Origin: JAPWJZ01 sp964575605
GTDB lineage: Bacteria; Pseudomonadota; Alphaproteobacteria; Micavibrionales; UBA2020
Assembly (NCBI GenBank): GCA_964575605.1
Contig: CAZNRN010000016.1
Span: 16,280-80,279 of the forward strand
Direction of reading: 5' to 3'
Length of the DNA: 64,000 nt
The notes under the pieces were generated by a model. That model did not search any database. It saw only the letters and a program-made list of their open reading frames with translations, and had not been told where the DNA came from. The position numbers were made by a program, and so were the translations under genes. How positions within the stretch are numbered: position 1 is the first letter of the stretch; each line of letters begins with the position of its first letter. Shown piece after piece: positions 49,786 through 58,755 of the stretch.

Positions 49786-50886
49786 ATGTCCGCCGGACTG
49801 CTCGCCCTGCTGCAAGACACCGCCACGGCCACACAGGCCGCCATGGTGAAAACGACGGGGGTCGTCTGCGACGACCTTGCGGTCAGTTGCAACCAGTTTA
49901 TCGGCGGCCAGCCCCAGCGCAAAATCCCCATGGTGCTGAAGGTCGCGAAACGTTCAATCGTCAACAAGGCGATTTTAATCCCCTCCGCGCTCGCGCTCAG
50001 CCTCACCTTCCCCGCCGCGATATTGCCGGCGCTGGCGGTGGGGGGCGCGCTGCTCTGCTATGACTCGATGCACAAGATCACGCACAAGGCCATCAAGCCG
50101 CCGCCCGTTGCGGTGAGCGAGGCCTATGCCAACGACCACGTCGCCTGGGAAAAGCGCCACGTGAAAAGCGCGATGAAGACCGACCTTGTGCTGTCGGCCG
50201 AAGTCACGACGGTGTCGCTCTGGAGCGCGTCGCAGGCGCCCTTCCTTGTCCAGCTGGGCACGCTGACCGCAACCGGCCTTGCCATGACCGTTGCCGTCTA
50301 TACTGCTGTTGCGGGCATCATCAAGATGGATGACGCGGGCATCGCGCTTGAAAAGGCCAAGGGCGACGGCGTTTTTGCCCGTGCCTGCCGCGCGACCGGC
50401 AAAGCCATCGGTCATGTCGCGCCGAAGCTGATTAAAACCATCGGCGTGGTGGGCATGGCTGCGATGTTCCTGGTCGGCGGCAGCATGCTGGTGCACGGCA
50501 TTCCGGGCGGCGAGCATCTGATGGGCACTGCGCTGTCATTCCTCGGGCATAACGCCGTGGTGCAGGCCGTGGCGGGCGTCGCTGCGCAATTCGCAGTCGG
50601 CGTCGTAGCAGGTGTCGCCTCCCTGCCTGTCGCCAAGATCGTTATTCCCGCCTATCACAAGGCGGCGGCATGGACGCGCCAGACGCTGGAAAAAACCGGC
50701 CTCGTCAAACTCAAAAAGCCGCTGCCCGCGCCCGCACCGCAACCCGCACCCGCGGCGGCACCGAAACCCCTGCCGGAAAAAGGCACAGCGGCGAACGCGC
50801 TCAAGGCCGCAACACAGCTGCCCGTGAACGACGTGAAGCCGCAGCCCGCCGTAACGCAAGCGCCCAAGCCGCCGAAAGCGGGATAA
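49786..50886 (+). CDS. DUF808 (YedI-like) membrane protein, divergent paralogue 1
   Basis: 366 residues. N-terminal SAGLLALLQDTATATQAAMVKTTGVVCDDLAV and RKIPMVLKVAKRSIVNKAILIPSAL match the DUF808/YedI start, followed by about seven hydrophobic segments with MKTDLVLSAEVTTVSLW and VGMAAMFLVGGSMLVHGIPG. The last 70 residues are a Pro/Ala/Lys-rich cytoplasmic tail (APKPLPEKG, TQAPKPPKAG) not found in E. coli YedI. ATG at 49786 with GAGG upstream chosen to match the family start. Function of the family is unknown. Most divergent of three copies. Confidence 0.85.
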   Translation: MSAGLLALLQDTATATQAAMVKTTGVVCDDLAVSCNQFIGGQPQRKIPMVLKVAKRSIVNKAILIPSALALSLTFPAAILPALAVGGALLCYDSMHKITHKAIKPPPVAVSEAYANDHVAWEKRHVKSAMKTDLVLSAEVTTVSLWSASQAPFLVQLGTLTATGLAMTVAVYTAVAGIIKMDDAGIALEKAKGDGVFARACRATGKAIGHVAPKLIKTIGVVGMAAMFLVGGSMLVHGIPGGEHLMGTALSFLGHNAVVQAVAGVAAQFAVGVVAGVASLPVAKIVIPAYHKAAAWTRQTLEKTGLVKLKKPLPAPAPQPAPAAAPKPLPEKGTAANALKAATQLPVNDVKPQPAVTQAPKPPKAG

Positions 50887-50892
50887 TCAAAC

Positions 50893-51570
50893 TTACTGTG
50901 CTTTTTGGATAGTATGCGGCGCCACTGGCTGCACCTGCAGCACGGGGCAATCGGGGTTCTTGGGGTTAGGGCAGGGCAAGTATTGATGCGCGGGGGCTTT
51001 AGGCGATGCGCCCTGTTTTTCTTTGCCTTCCTGCTGCCGTTCGCGCTGACGGCGGATGCGTTCTTCCTGGCGGCGGCGGCGCTCGGCTTCTATTTTTTCG
51101 GCGCGGGTCTGGGCGCGTTCCTGGCGGGCCTCGCGGCGGGCGCGCTCCTGTTCGAGGCGGCGGCGGGCACGTTCAAGGCGCTCACGCTGGCGCTTTTCCG
51201 CCGACAGCCTTTCGGCCTTCAGCCGCGCCATGCGTGCGCGGATACGTTCGCGCCGCGCGTCGTCCCTTGCGTCTTTCAGCGTGGACAGTTCATCCTTCAT
51301 TTTCTTTTCCGCTTCGCGCAATTCGCGTTTTTTCTGGCGGTCTTTTTCCATGTCCTCCAGCATGTCTTTCATGTCCCTGCGCCCGTCGTCGGACATTTGC
51401 CGCAACACCTGCTGGATCGCGTCCTCGACCGGCATGCCGGAATAATCCGGCGCACCCTGTCCGCCCGCTGCCGCTGACGAAGATGTGTGGGCCTGCTGGC
51501 CCGCCAGCCCGGCGGCACCCGCCGGCGTGCAAAGGAGTAAAAGGATGAGGGTGGGGAATATAAAACGCAT
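50893..51570 (-). CDS. Exported, highly charged helical protein with C-terminal cysteines
   Basis: 225 residues. Signal peptide (MRFIFPTLILLLLCTPAGAAG), a short linker, then from about residue 55 to 180 a nearly continuous Arg/Glu/Lys-rich helix (DDARRERIRARMARLKAERL, REARQERAQTRAEKI), the composition of a single alpha-helix or coiled coil. The last 25 residues hold two cysteines (YLPCPNPKNPDCPVLQ). It lies convergently between DUF808 copies 1 and 2. The leader resembles a lipoprotein only weakly (LLCTPAG). Function unknown; an envelope spacer is conceivable. Confidence 0.75.
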   Translation of the reverse strand: MRFIFPTLILLLLCTPAGAAGLAGQQAHTSSSAAAGGQGAPDYSGMPVEDAIQQVLRQMSDDGRRDMKDMLEDMEKDRQKKRELREAEKKMKDELSTLKDARDDARRERIRARMARLKAERLSAEKRQRERLERARRRLEQERARREARQERAQTRAEKIEAERRRRQEERIRRQRERQQEGKEKQGASPKAPAHQYLPCPNPKNPDCPVLQVQPVAPHTIQKAQ

Positions 51571-51722
51571 GGCGACCTCCGTCAGAATAGGTCGAGACTA
51601 TCCTTTTTAAGGCCTTCCTACACCCGAATCTTGAAAGGTATTATTACACCACATTTCTTGAAAAAGGGTTACGGTATCATAATACTAAATAACTGATTTT
51701 AATGTATAAAACATATATCCCT

Positions 51723-51750
51723 TTGCAAACCTTCCGAAACCCCCTACCCT
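51723..51750 (+). promoter_or_regulatory. Possible promoter of DUF808 copy 2
   Basis: TTGCAA (51723-51728), 16 bases, TACCCT (51745-51750), about 37 bases before the ATG. The rest of 51571-51722 is AT-rich and shows nothing else. Confidence 0.4.
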
Positions 51751-51787
51751 ATTTACCTAACGGCTTAACAACGTTCAGAAGGACATA

Positions 51788-52966
51788 ATGGCAGCCACCG
51801 GACTACTCGCTCTCCTCGACGACATCGCGGCAATGACGAAGATCGCGGCCAAGAAAACCGCAGGCATTGCGGGCGACGACCTGGCGGTGAACGCGCATGC
51901 AGTGGCGGGCGGCAAGGGTGCGATCGACCCCAAGCGCGAACTGCCCATCGTCTGGGAAATCGCCAAGGGCTCCTTCAAGAACAAGTTCCTCTACCTTATC
52001 CCGGGCGCGCTGGCGCTGACCGCGGTCGCCCCCTGGGCCATCCCGCCGCTGATGATGGCGGGCGGCGCCTACCTCTGCTACGAAGGCGTCGAGAAGCTGG
52101 TGCACAAGCACGGCAAGGATAAAGACGAAGAAGCCCGCCTGCTGGCCGAGCTGGATTCAAAAGAACTGGAAAAGAAAAAAATCGCGGGCGCGATCAAAAC
52201 AGACGTCATCCTCTCGGCCGAAATCGTGGTCGTGACGCTGGGCGCCGTCGCAGGTTCTACGCTATTGGTGCAAGCAGCGGCGCTGGCCGCCATCGGCGTT
52301 ATCATGACGGTCGGCATCTACGGCCTGGTCGGCGGTCTGGTGAAGCTTGACGATATCGGCCTGCATATGCAGCAAAAAGAAGGCGACAGCTTCGGCGCCA
52401 AATGCCAGCGCACGCTGGGCAAGGCGCTGGTGAAAGGCGTCCCGCCGATGATGAAGGGCCTCTCAGTCGTCGGCACCGCCGCGATGTTCATGGTGGGCGG
52501 CGGCATTATATTGCACGGCATCCCCATGCTGGGCCATGCGGTCGCGCATGCGGCGCATGCGATTTCTTCCATCCCCTTCGTGGCGGGCATCGTTGAATCG
52601 GGCATCGCCGCGGTGGCGGGCGTCGCGACCGGTTTCGCGGCCATCCCCGCGGTCAAGGCGATTGCCAAGCCGCTCGGCAAGGTGATGGATATCTGCAAGA
52701 ACGCCGTCGACGTGGTCAAGGACGCAATGACGCGCATCCCGCTTTTGAACAAGCTGGTGAAAAAACCCGCCCCCTCGAACGACAACAAACCTGCCATCGC
52801 GCCGCCGAAGCCCGAGGCCGCACCCGCGCTCGCCAACGCGCCCAGCCCCAAGGCCGATATGGCCAAGGCCGCGCAGAAGGTGGCGCCGGAATCGCCCCCG
52901 CCCGCGCATTACCCGCCCAAGGGCGAATTCCAGCGTGAACTGAAGGAAAACCGCTACAACGGTTAG
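51788..52966 (+). CDS. DUF808 (YedI-like) membrane protein, paralogue 2
   Basis: 392 residues, AGAAGGA before the ATG. ATGLLALLDDIAAMTKIAAKKTAGIAGDDLAV, ELPIVWEIAKGSFKNKFLYLIPGAL and IKTDVILSAEIVVVTLGAV match the YedI pattern closely; the core has six to eight membrane segments. As in copy 1, a Pro/Ala/Lys tail of about 60 residues follows (PPKPEAAPALANAPSPK). Not recognised beyond DUF808. 53 bases separate it from copy 3, so the two may share a transcript. Confidence 0.88.
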   Translation: MAATGLLALLDDIAAMTKIAAKKTAGIAGDDLAVNAHAVAGGKGAIDPKRELPIVWEIAKGSFKNKFLYLIPGALALTAVAPWAIPPLMMAGGAYLCYEGVEKLVHKHGKDKDEEARLLAELDSKELEKKKIAGAIKTDVILSAEIVVVTLGAVAGSTLLVQAAALAAIGVIMTVGIYGLVGGLVKLDDIGLHMQQKEGDSFGAKCQRTLGKALVKGVPPMMKGLSVVGTAAMFMVGGGIILHGIPMLGHAVAHAAHAISSIPFVAGIVESGIAAVAGVATGFAAIPAVKAIAKPLGKVMDICKNAVDVVKDAMTRIPLLNKLVKKPAPSNDNKPAIAPPKPEAAPALANAPSPKADMAKAAQKVAPESPPPAHYPPKGEFQRELKENRYNG

Positions 52967-53019
52967 ACTTCACAAAACGCAGTATTTCAGGCATTCTCTA
53001 AGGCCTGAAAGGAAAACCC

Positions 53020-53952
53020 ATGGCAGGCGGCGGACTTCTCGCACTTCTTGACGACATTACTGTACTTCTCGACGACATCGCGGCGATGTCGAAGGTTGCG
53101 GCCGCAAAAACATCGGGCATCGTCGGTGACGACTTGGCCGTGAACGCGCAGGCGCTGGTGGGCATCGACCCCAAGCGCGAACTGCCCATCGTCTGGCGCG
53201 TGGCCAAGGGTTCGCTGAAAAACAAGTTTATCCTTGTTCCCACCGCGCTGCTTCTGTCCGCTTTCGCCGAATGGGCGATTACGCCTTTGCTGATGGTCGG
53301 CGGCGCCTTCCTGTGCTACGAGGGCGCGGAAAAAATCTTGCACGCGGTGAAGCCCGACGCCGCCGACAAGCGCCATGAAAAAGAACTGCTGGAGGCAGGC
53401 CACCTCAGCGCGAAATCGCTGGTCGAGGTTGAAAAACAGAAAATCGGCGAGGCGGTGAATACCGACTTCATCCTTTCCGCCGAAATCATCGCCGTCGCGC
53501 TGGGCGCGGTGAAGGAAAAAACTTTCGCTGTGCAGGCGGGCGTGCTGGCCGGTATCGGCATCGGCATGACAGTATTCGTCTATGGCCTCGTTGCTTGCAT
53601 CATCAAGCTCGATGACCTCGGCCTCTGGATGACCAAGCGCAAGAGCCGAGCGGTGCAGAAACTCGGCCTCGGGCTTTTGAAAGCCGTGCCCTATATCATG
53701 AAAACCCTGACTGTGGTGGGCACCATCGCCATGTTCGCGGTCGGCGGCGGCATCACGCTGCACGGCATTCCCGCCATCAAGGAAGAAATGCACCACTGGA
53801 GCGGCTGGGTTTCCGTCCCCGCCACCATCGTCGCGGGCCTCATCATCGGCTTTATCTGCATCCCCGTCGCGCATGTGCTGGCCAAGCCCTTTGGCAAGGC
53901 GATGAAGGCCATGAAAAAGGCATTCGGTAAACTGCGCAAAAAATCCGCGTAA
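53020..53952 (+). CDS. DUF808 (YedI-like) membrane protein, paralogue 3 (canonical form)
   Basis: 310 residues, the length of E. coli YedI, and the closest of the three to it: LLALLDDITVLLDDIAAMSKVAAAKTSGIVGDDLAVNAQ, ELPIVWRVAKGSLKNKFILVPTALLLSAFAEWAITPLLMVGGAFLCYEGAEKILH, NTDFILSAEIIAVALG and VGTIAMFAVGGGITLHGIP. Several membrane segments; no proline-rich tail, ending AFGKLRKKSA. Inner-membrane protein of unknown function. Confidence 0.92.
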   Translation: MAGGGLLALLDDITVLLDDIAAMSKVAAAKTSGIVGDDLAVNAQALVGIDPKRELPIVWRVAKGSLKNKFILVPTALLLSAFAEWAITPLLMVGGAFLCYEGAEKILHAVKPDAADKRHEKELLEAGHLSAKSLVEVEKQKIGEAVNTDFILSAEIIAVALGAVKEKTFAVQAGVLAGIGIGMTVFVYGLVACIIKLDDLGLWMTKRKSRAVQKLGLGLLKAVPYIMKTLTVVGTIAMFAVGGGITLHGIPAIKEEMHHWSGWVSVPATIVAGLIIGFICIPVAHVLAKPFGKAMKAMKKAFGKLRKKSA

Positions 53953-54021
53953 CAGCCGGAACCTTCTTCGAGATCGTTTGTTTTTGGCTGTGCCGTCAAT
54001 CCGTCCGGAACAGTAACACCC

Positions 54022-55332
54022 ATGAAAACCGCATCTCTTTTCGCCCTGCTGCTCTGCGCCCTGCCCTTTGCCGCCTTCGCCGAGGAGGCGACGCTGCAGG
54101 TGGAGGATGTGATGGGCGCAAACCCCAAACTGGTCGAACCCGTCAAAAACGCCGTGCCGACCGTCAAGGTCGCACCCGTCAAACGCTGGGAAAAAGGCGA
54201 CAAGCCTTTAACCGCGCCCGGTTTCAGCGTCGCGGCCTTCGCCGAAAACCTCGACCATCCCCGCTGGATTTACGTGCTGCCAAACGGCGATGTGCTGGTG
54301 GCCGAAACCAACGCCCCGCCCAAGCCCGAGGACGGCAAGGGCATCAAGGGTTTCTTCATGAAGAAAGCGATGAAGAAGGCCGGCGCCGCGACCAAGAGCG
54401 CCAACCGCATCACGCTGCTGCGCGACGCCGATGGCGACGGCACGCCGGAGGTGCGCGAGGCCTTCCTCGAAAACCTCAATTCCCCCTTCGGCATGGCGCT
54501 GGTGGGCGAAGATTTCTATGTTGCAGACACTGATAAGGTGATGAAGTTCAAATACACCGAAGGCGACACGAAAATCACCGCGGGCGGCGAGAAACTGGCC
54601 GACCTTCCGGGGGGCGACCTCAACCACCACTGGACGAAAAACCTTGTCGCATCACACGACGGCAAATTCCTCTATGCCTCGGTCGGCTCGAACAGTAACG
54701 TCGGCGAGAACGGCCTAGAGAAGGAAGAAAACCGCGCCGCGATACTGGAAATCGAACGCGCGACGGGCAAGACCCGCCTCTTCGCCTCCGGCCTGCGCAA
54801 CCCCGTCGGCATGGATTTCAACCCCGCGAATGGCGAACTCTGGACGGCGGTGAATGAGCGTGACGAGCTCGGCTCGGACCTCGTACCCGATTACATGACG
54901 TCGGTGAAAGACGGCGCTTTCTACGGCTGGCCTTATAGCTATTACGGCCAGCATATCGATACCCGCGTCGAAACGAACGCGGAGATGGTGGCCAAGGCCA
55001 TTCCGCCGGATTACGCGCTCGGCCCCCACACCGCCTCGCTGGGCCTCACCTTCTACACCGCCGATGCCTTTGGCGCGGCATACAAGGACGGCGTGTTTAT
55101 CGGCCAGCACGGTTCATGGAACCGCAACCCGCCCAGCGGTTATAAAGTCATCTTCATCCCCTTCAAGGACGGCAAGCCCGCGGGCAAGGCCGAAAACTTC
55201 CTCAACGGCTTCCTTGATGCAGATGGCAACGCGAGAGGCCGCCCCGTCGGCGTCGCCGTCGACAAGAAAGGCGCGCTGCTGGTGGCGGATGACGTGGGAA
55301 ATATTATCTGGCGCGTGACTACAACGCAGTAA
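54022..55332 (+). CDS. Exported sorbosone/glucose-dehydrogenase-like beta-propeller protein
   Basis: 436 residues. Signal peptide (MKTASLFALLLCALPFAAFAEE). The body matches PQQ-type soluble glucose/L-sorbosone dehydrogenases: LDHPRWIYVLPNGDVLVAETN, ITLLRDADGDGTPEV, LNSPFGMALVGEDFYVAD, GLRNPVGMDFNP, ELWTAVNERDELG and FIGQHGSWNRNPPSGYKVIF. Such enzymes oxidise sugars in the periplasm with PQQ. No PQQ biosynthesis or cytochrome partner gene is nearby, so activity is uncertain. Confidence 0.88.
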   Translation: MKTASLFALLLCALPFAAFAEEATLQVEDVMGANPKLVEPVKNAVPTVKVAPVKRWEKGDKPLTAPGFSVAAFAENLDHPRWIYVLPNGDVLVAETNAPPKPEDGKGIKGFFMKKAMKKAGAATKSANRITLLRDADGDGTPEVREAFLENLNSPFGMALVGEDFYVADTDKVMKFKYTEGDTKITAGGEKLADLPGGDLNHHWTKNLVASHDGKFLYASVGSNSNVGENGLEKEENRAAILEIERATGKTRLFASGLRNPVGMDFNPANGELWTAVNERDELGSDLVPDYMTSVKDGAFYGWPYSYYGQHIDTRVETNAEMVAKAIPPDYALGPHTASLGLTFYTADAFGAAYKDGVFIGQHGSWNRNPPSGYKVIFIPFKDGKPAGKAENFLNGFLDADGNARGRPVGVAVDKKGALLVADDVGNIIWRVTTTQ

Positions 55333-55770
55333 TCACGGCATAAACGGAAAATCTTTTGTGATTTTTCTGACCGTACGGATGTTTTCGCGGCCAATGCGTT
55401 TTGACAGGTCGAACTGCCTGCGGCCGGGGCGCGCGCGCCAGACGGTTTTGTATTTCTTGCGCAGTTCTTCCGCATCGTCGCGAATAGGATAGGCAAGGCC
55501 GACGAGGCCGCGCACACCCTCGCCGTTGCCGCGCACGGGCATTTCGGCAAGACGGTTGACGATGGACGCGTGCATCGGCAGCAGTTTCGCCATTTTCTGC
55601 GACGCCGCCGTGCCCTCTTTCCACCCGGCAAGGTATTTCGAATGACCGCTGTCGATGAAACGTTTCAGGTCGCGGATCAGCGGGTTCAGCGTGCTGATGG
55701 CGTCCTTGATTTCCGCGGGGGTCATGTGCCGGAAATCGGGCTGGCCTGCGTTGTTGAAATCGTTTTGCAT
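55333..55770 (-). CDS. Hypothetical cytoplasmic protein
   Basis: 145 residues, charged, mostly helical (TPAEIKDAISTLNPLIRDLKRFIDSG, TAASQKMAKLLPMHASIVNRLAE), ending in a basic segment (KRIGRENIRTVRKITKDF). No signal peptide. Not recognised. Its stop codon abuts that of the convergent dehydrogenase-like gene, and the ribosome site is weak. Confidence 0.65.
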   Translation of the reverse strand: MQNDFNNAGQPDFRHMTPAEIKDAISTLNPLIRDLKRFIDSGHSKYLAGWKEGTAASQKMAKLLPMHASIVNRLAEMPVRGNGEGVRGLVGLAYPIRDDAEELRKKYKTVWRARPGRRQFDLSKRIGRENIRTVRKITKDFPFMP

Positions 55771-55893
55771 GGGCGGAATTTACGCCCCTTCGCCCGCCCC
55801 CGCAATGTCGCGACTCGAATTCATTTACGTAATGCGAAAAATTATTTGCAAAAAGCCCAATAAAACCGCCACTTACAGCGCGATTTTGAATCG

Positions 55894-55923
55894 TTGACGG
55901 GCGGCTTGGCTATCGGGCATTGT
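55894..55923 (+). promoter_or_regulatory. Possible promoter of the transketolase gene
   Basis: TTGACG (55894-55899), 18 bases, CATTGT (55918-55923), 35 bases before the ATG. The rest of 55771-55893 is AT-rich without other visible structure. Confidence 0.45.
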
Positions 55924-55958
55924 GCCTGTGAATTTGTCGCCATTTATAAGGAGAGCGC

Positions 55959-57974
55959 ATGTCTTCCGCACAGCCCGCAAAATCCGCCGCCCCCGCAACC
56001 GCCAGCCACAAGGACATGGCGAATTCGCTGCGCGCCCTTGCCATGGATGCGGTGCAGAAGGCGAATTCCGGCCACCCCGGCATGCCGATGGGCATGGCCG
56101 ATGTCGCCACGGTGCTCTTCACCAAGTTCCTGAAGTTTGATGCCTCCAACCCGCTCTGGCCCGACCGCGACCGCTTCATCCTCTCGGCCGGCCACGGCTC
56201 GATGCTGCAATATGCGCTGCTGTATCTCACGGGCTACGAGAAAATGACGCTCGACCAGCTGAAGAACTTCCGCCAGCTGCACAGCCTCACCCCCGGCCAC
56301 CCCGAAGTCATGCCCGAGGTCGGCATCGAAACCACCACCGGCCCGCTGGGCCAGGGCATTTCGAACGGCGTCGGCTTTGCGCTGGCGGAGCGCATGCTGA
56401 ACGCGCGCTTCGGCAATGACCTTGTGAATCATTTCACCTATGTCATCGCCTCCGACGGCGATTTGATGGAGGGCATCAGCCACGAAGCCTGCTCGCTCGC
56501 CGGACACCTCGGCCTTGGCAAGCTGATTGTGCTTTACGATGACAACGAAATCTCTATCGACGGCCCGACCTCGTTGTCCTTCACCGACAACACGGCGCAG
56601 CGTTTCGAGGCTTACGGCTGGGAAACCTTCACCGTCGACGGCCACGACCCCGAACAGATCACTAAAGCAATCGCCGCCGCGCAAATCAATGTCGGCAAGC
56701 CTTCGCTCATTTGCTGCAAAACCAAAATCGGCTACGGCGCGCCCACGAAACAGGGCTCGGCATCGTCGCACGGCTCGCCGCTGGGTGACGAAGAAATCGC
56801 GGGCGCCCGCAAGAACCTCGGCTGGGCGCATGTGCCCTTCGACGTGCCGGAAGACGTTTTCGGCGCTTGGCGCGCGGCGGGTGCCGCAGGCCAGGTCGAC
56901 CGCAAGAACTGGCAGGCGCGCCATGATGCGCTCGAGGGCGAGAAACGTACGCTCTTCGACCGCATGCAAAAAGGCGACGTTACTTCGATCGTCACCCCCA
57001 TCATCAACGACTTCAAAAAGAAGATGACCGCCGAAGCGCCGAAAATCGCGACGCGCGCGGCATCCGGCAAAGTGCTGGAAGCGCTTATCCCCGCGCTGCC
57101 CGAAATGGTGGGCGGCTCGGCCGACCTGACCGGTTCCGTCCTCACCCTTGTGAAAGACATGGGCAAGGTGACGAAATCGGATTATTCCGGCCGTTACATC
57201 TACTGGGGCGTGCGCGAACACGGCATGGCCGCCGCGATGAACGGCATGGCGCTGCATAAAGGCTTCATCCCCTATGGCGGCACCTTCCTGTCGTTCACCG
57301 ATTACTGCCGCCCCTCTATCCGTTTGTCGGCGCTGATGAAGCAGCGTGTCATCTACGTGATGACGCACGATTCAATCGGCCTCGGCGAAGACGGCCCGAC
57401 GCACCAGCCGGTCGAACATGTGGCCGCGATGCGCTGCATCCCGAACGTGCTGGTCTTCCGCCCAGCCGACGTGATTGAAACGGCCGAGGCCTGGCAGATC
57501 GCGCTCGAGCACACCACGGGTCCCAGCATCCTGGTGCTGACGCGCCAGAACCTGCCGCTGGTGCGCAAAGAAGGCAGCGCGGACAACCTAACCAAGCGCG
57601 GCGCGTACATCCTCGCCGAAGCCTCGCAGCAGCCTGTCTGCACCATCTGGGCGACGGGCTCGGAAATCGAGATTGCGCTTAAAGCACGCGAACAGCTGGA
57701 AGCCGCAAAAATCCCGACCCGCGTCGTGACCGCCCCCTGCCTTGAGCTGTTCTGGAAGCAGGACGAAAAATACCGCGCTTCGCTGCTGAACCAGTCCAAG
57801 GTCACCGTGGCCGTCGAAGCCGCCGTGCGCCAGGGCTGGGACGCCATCATCGGCAGTGACGGTATCTTTGTCGGCATGAAATCCTTCGGCGAAAGCGCCC
57901 CGTACCAGAAACTCTACGAACACTTCGGCATCACCGCGGAGGCTGTGGTGGAGCAAGTGAAGAAGAAGGTTTAA
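55959..57974 (+). CDS. tkt: Transketolase
   Basis: 671 residues, AAGGAGAGCGC upstream. NSGHPGMPMGMAD, the thiamine-diphosphate motif SDGDLMEGISHEACSLAGHLGLGKLIVLYDDN (GDG...N) and the pyrimidine-domain GVREHGMAAAMNG, THDSIGLGEDGPTHQP and LVLTRQ segments are all present. It exchanges two-carbon units in the pentose-phosphate pathway. In many alphaproteobacteria tkt is followed by gap and pgk; here an AAA ATPase and a hypothetical gene lie between tkt and gap. Confidence 0.96.
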   Translation: MSSAQPAKSAAPATASHKDMANSLRALAMDAVQKANSGHPGMPMGMADVATVLFTKFLKFDASNPLWPDRDRFILSAGHGSMLQYALLYLTGYEKMTLDQLKNFRQLHSLTPGHPEVMPEVGIETTTGPLGQGISNGVGFALAERMLNARFGNDLVNHFTYVIASDGDLMEGISHEACSLAGHLGLGKLIVLYDDNEISIDGPTSLSFTDNTAQRFEAYGWETFTVDGHDPEQITKAIAAAQINVGKPSLICCKTKIGYGAPTKQGSASSHGSPLGDEEIAGARKNLGWAHVPFDVPEDVFGAWRAAGAAGQVDRKNWQARHDALEGEKRTLFDRMQKGDVTSIVTPIINDFKKKMTAEAPKIATRAASGKVLEALIPALPEMVGGSADLTGSVLTLVKDMGKVTKSDYSGRYIYWGVREHGMAAAMNGMALHKGFIPYGGTFLSFTDYCRPSIRLSALMKQRVIYVMTHDSIGLGEDGPTHQPVEHVAAMRCIPNVLVFRPADVIETAEAWQIALEHTTGPSILVLTRQNLPLVRKEGSADNLTKRGAYILAEASQQPVCTIWATGSEIEIALKAREQLEAAKIPTRVVTAPCLELFWKQDEKYRASLLNQSKVTVAVEAAVRQGWDAIIGSDGIFVGMKSFGESAPYQKLYEHFGITAEAVVEQVKKKV

Positions 57975-57981
57975 TCCCGCG

Positions 57982-58755
57982 ATGGCAAGGAAGCCTGTAG
58001 CACCTAAGCTCAAGGCTCCTTATCTGAAGAAAATATGGCTCGACCCTGAAAAGGTCGGCGACCATAAAGGCTATCCGCTGGATATCCCTGCGATACGAGC
58101 AGAGCCCTTCGAAATTGAATTTACACACCCCATAACCATTATCGTTGGTCCGAATGGCAGCGGAAAATCGACTATAATGGAGGCTATAGCAGCCATCTGT
58201 GGTTTTGGCATGTCAGGTGGTAACAGGAATTACGGATCAGATGGAAAAGAAGAGCATTTCAGCCGATTTCTGAGAGCCTCGTGGCTACCGAAGGTAACGG
58301 AGGGCTTTTATACACGCGCCGAAACTATTGGCACCTTGGTCGAGAAAATGGACATGTACTTAGTCGATGGGACACGGGGCATGCGCGCGGATGAAGAATA
58401 TGAGGACGGTTTCCTGAATAAATCACATGGCGAAAGCTATTCAGCCATCTTCCGCAATAAGGTCAGAGAATACGGCGTCTATCTTTTTGACGAGCCTGAA
58501 GCCGCGCTTTCCCCTGCCAAACAAATTGATTTCGTGCGGCTACTCCACGAAAAGGAAAAGGCAGGATACTGCCAGTTTATTATAGCCACCCACTCACCTT
58601 TTATCATGGCCTATCCAGGCGCATGTATATTGCATATGACGCCTAAGGGCATAGCTGAGAAATCTTACAAAAACACGGAAAACTTCAAAATCCTGCAGGA
58701 ATTTTATTACGATCCGACAGGCTTTATGAAGCGCGTTTTGGAAGGCACGGACTAA
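57982..58755 (+). CDS. AAA ATPase of the COG3910 type (ABC-like P-loop)
   Basis: 257 residues. Walker A GPNGSGKS at residues 56-63, Walker B with catalytic acid in VYLFDEPEAAL, and the switch histidine in IIATHSPFIMAYPGA. The layout is that of the small predicted ATPases (COG3910) related to the ABC/RecF group; family function is unknown, with suggested links to DNA or phage defence. The gene is clearly richer in A and T than transketolase, which ends seven bases before it, suggesting acquisition behind a housekeeping promoter. It overlaps the convergent next gene by four bases. Confidence 0.85.
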   Translation: MARKPVAPKLKAPYLKKIWLDPEKVGDHKGYPLDIPAIRAEPFEIEFTHPITIIVGPNGSGKSTIMEAIAAICGFGMSGGNRNYGSDGKEEHFSRFLRASWLPKVTEGFYTRAETIGTLVEKMDMYLVDGTRGMRADEEYEDGFLNKSHGESYSAIFRNKVREYGVYLFDEPEAALSPAKQIDFVRLLHEKEKAGYCQFIIATHSPFIMAYPGACILHMTPKGIAEKSYKNTENFKILQEFYYDPTGFMKRVLEGTD

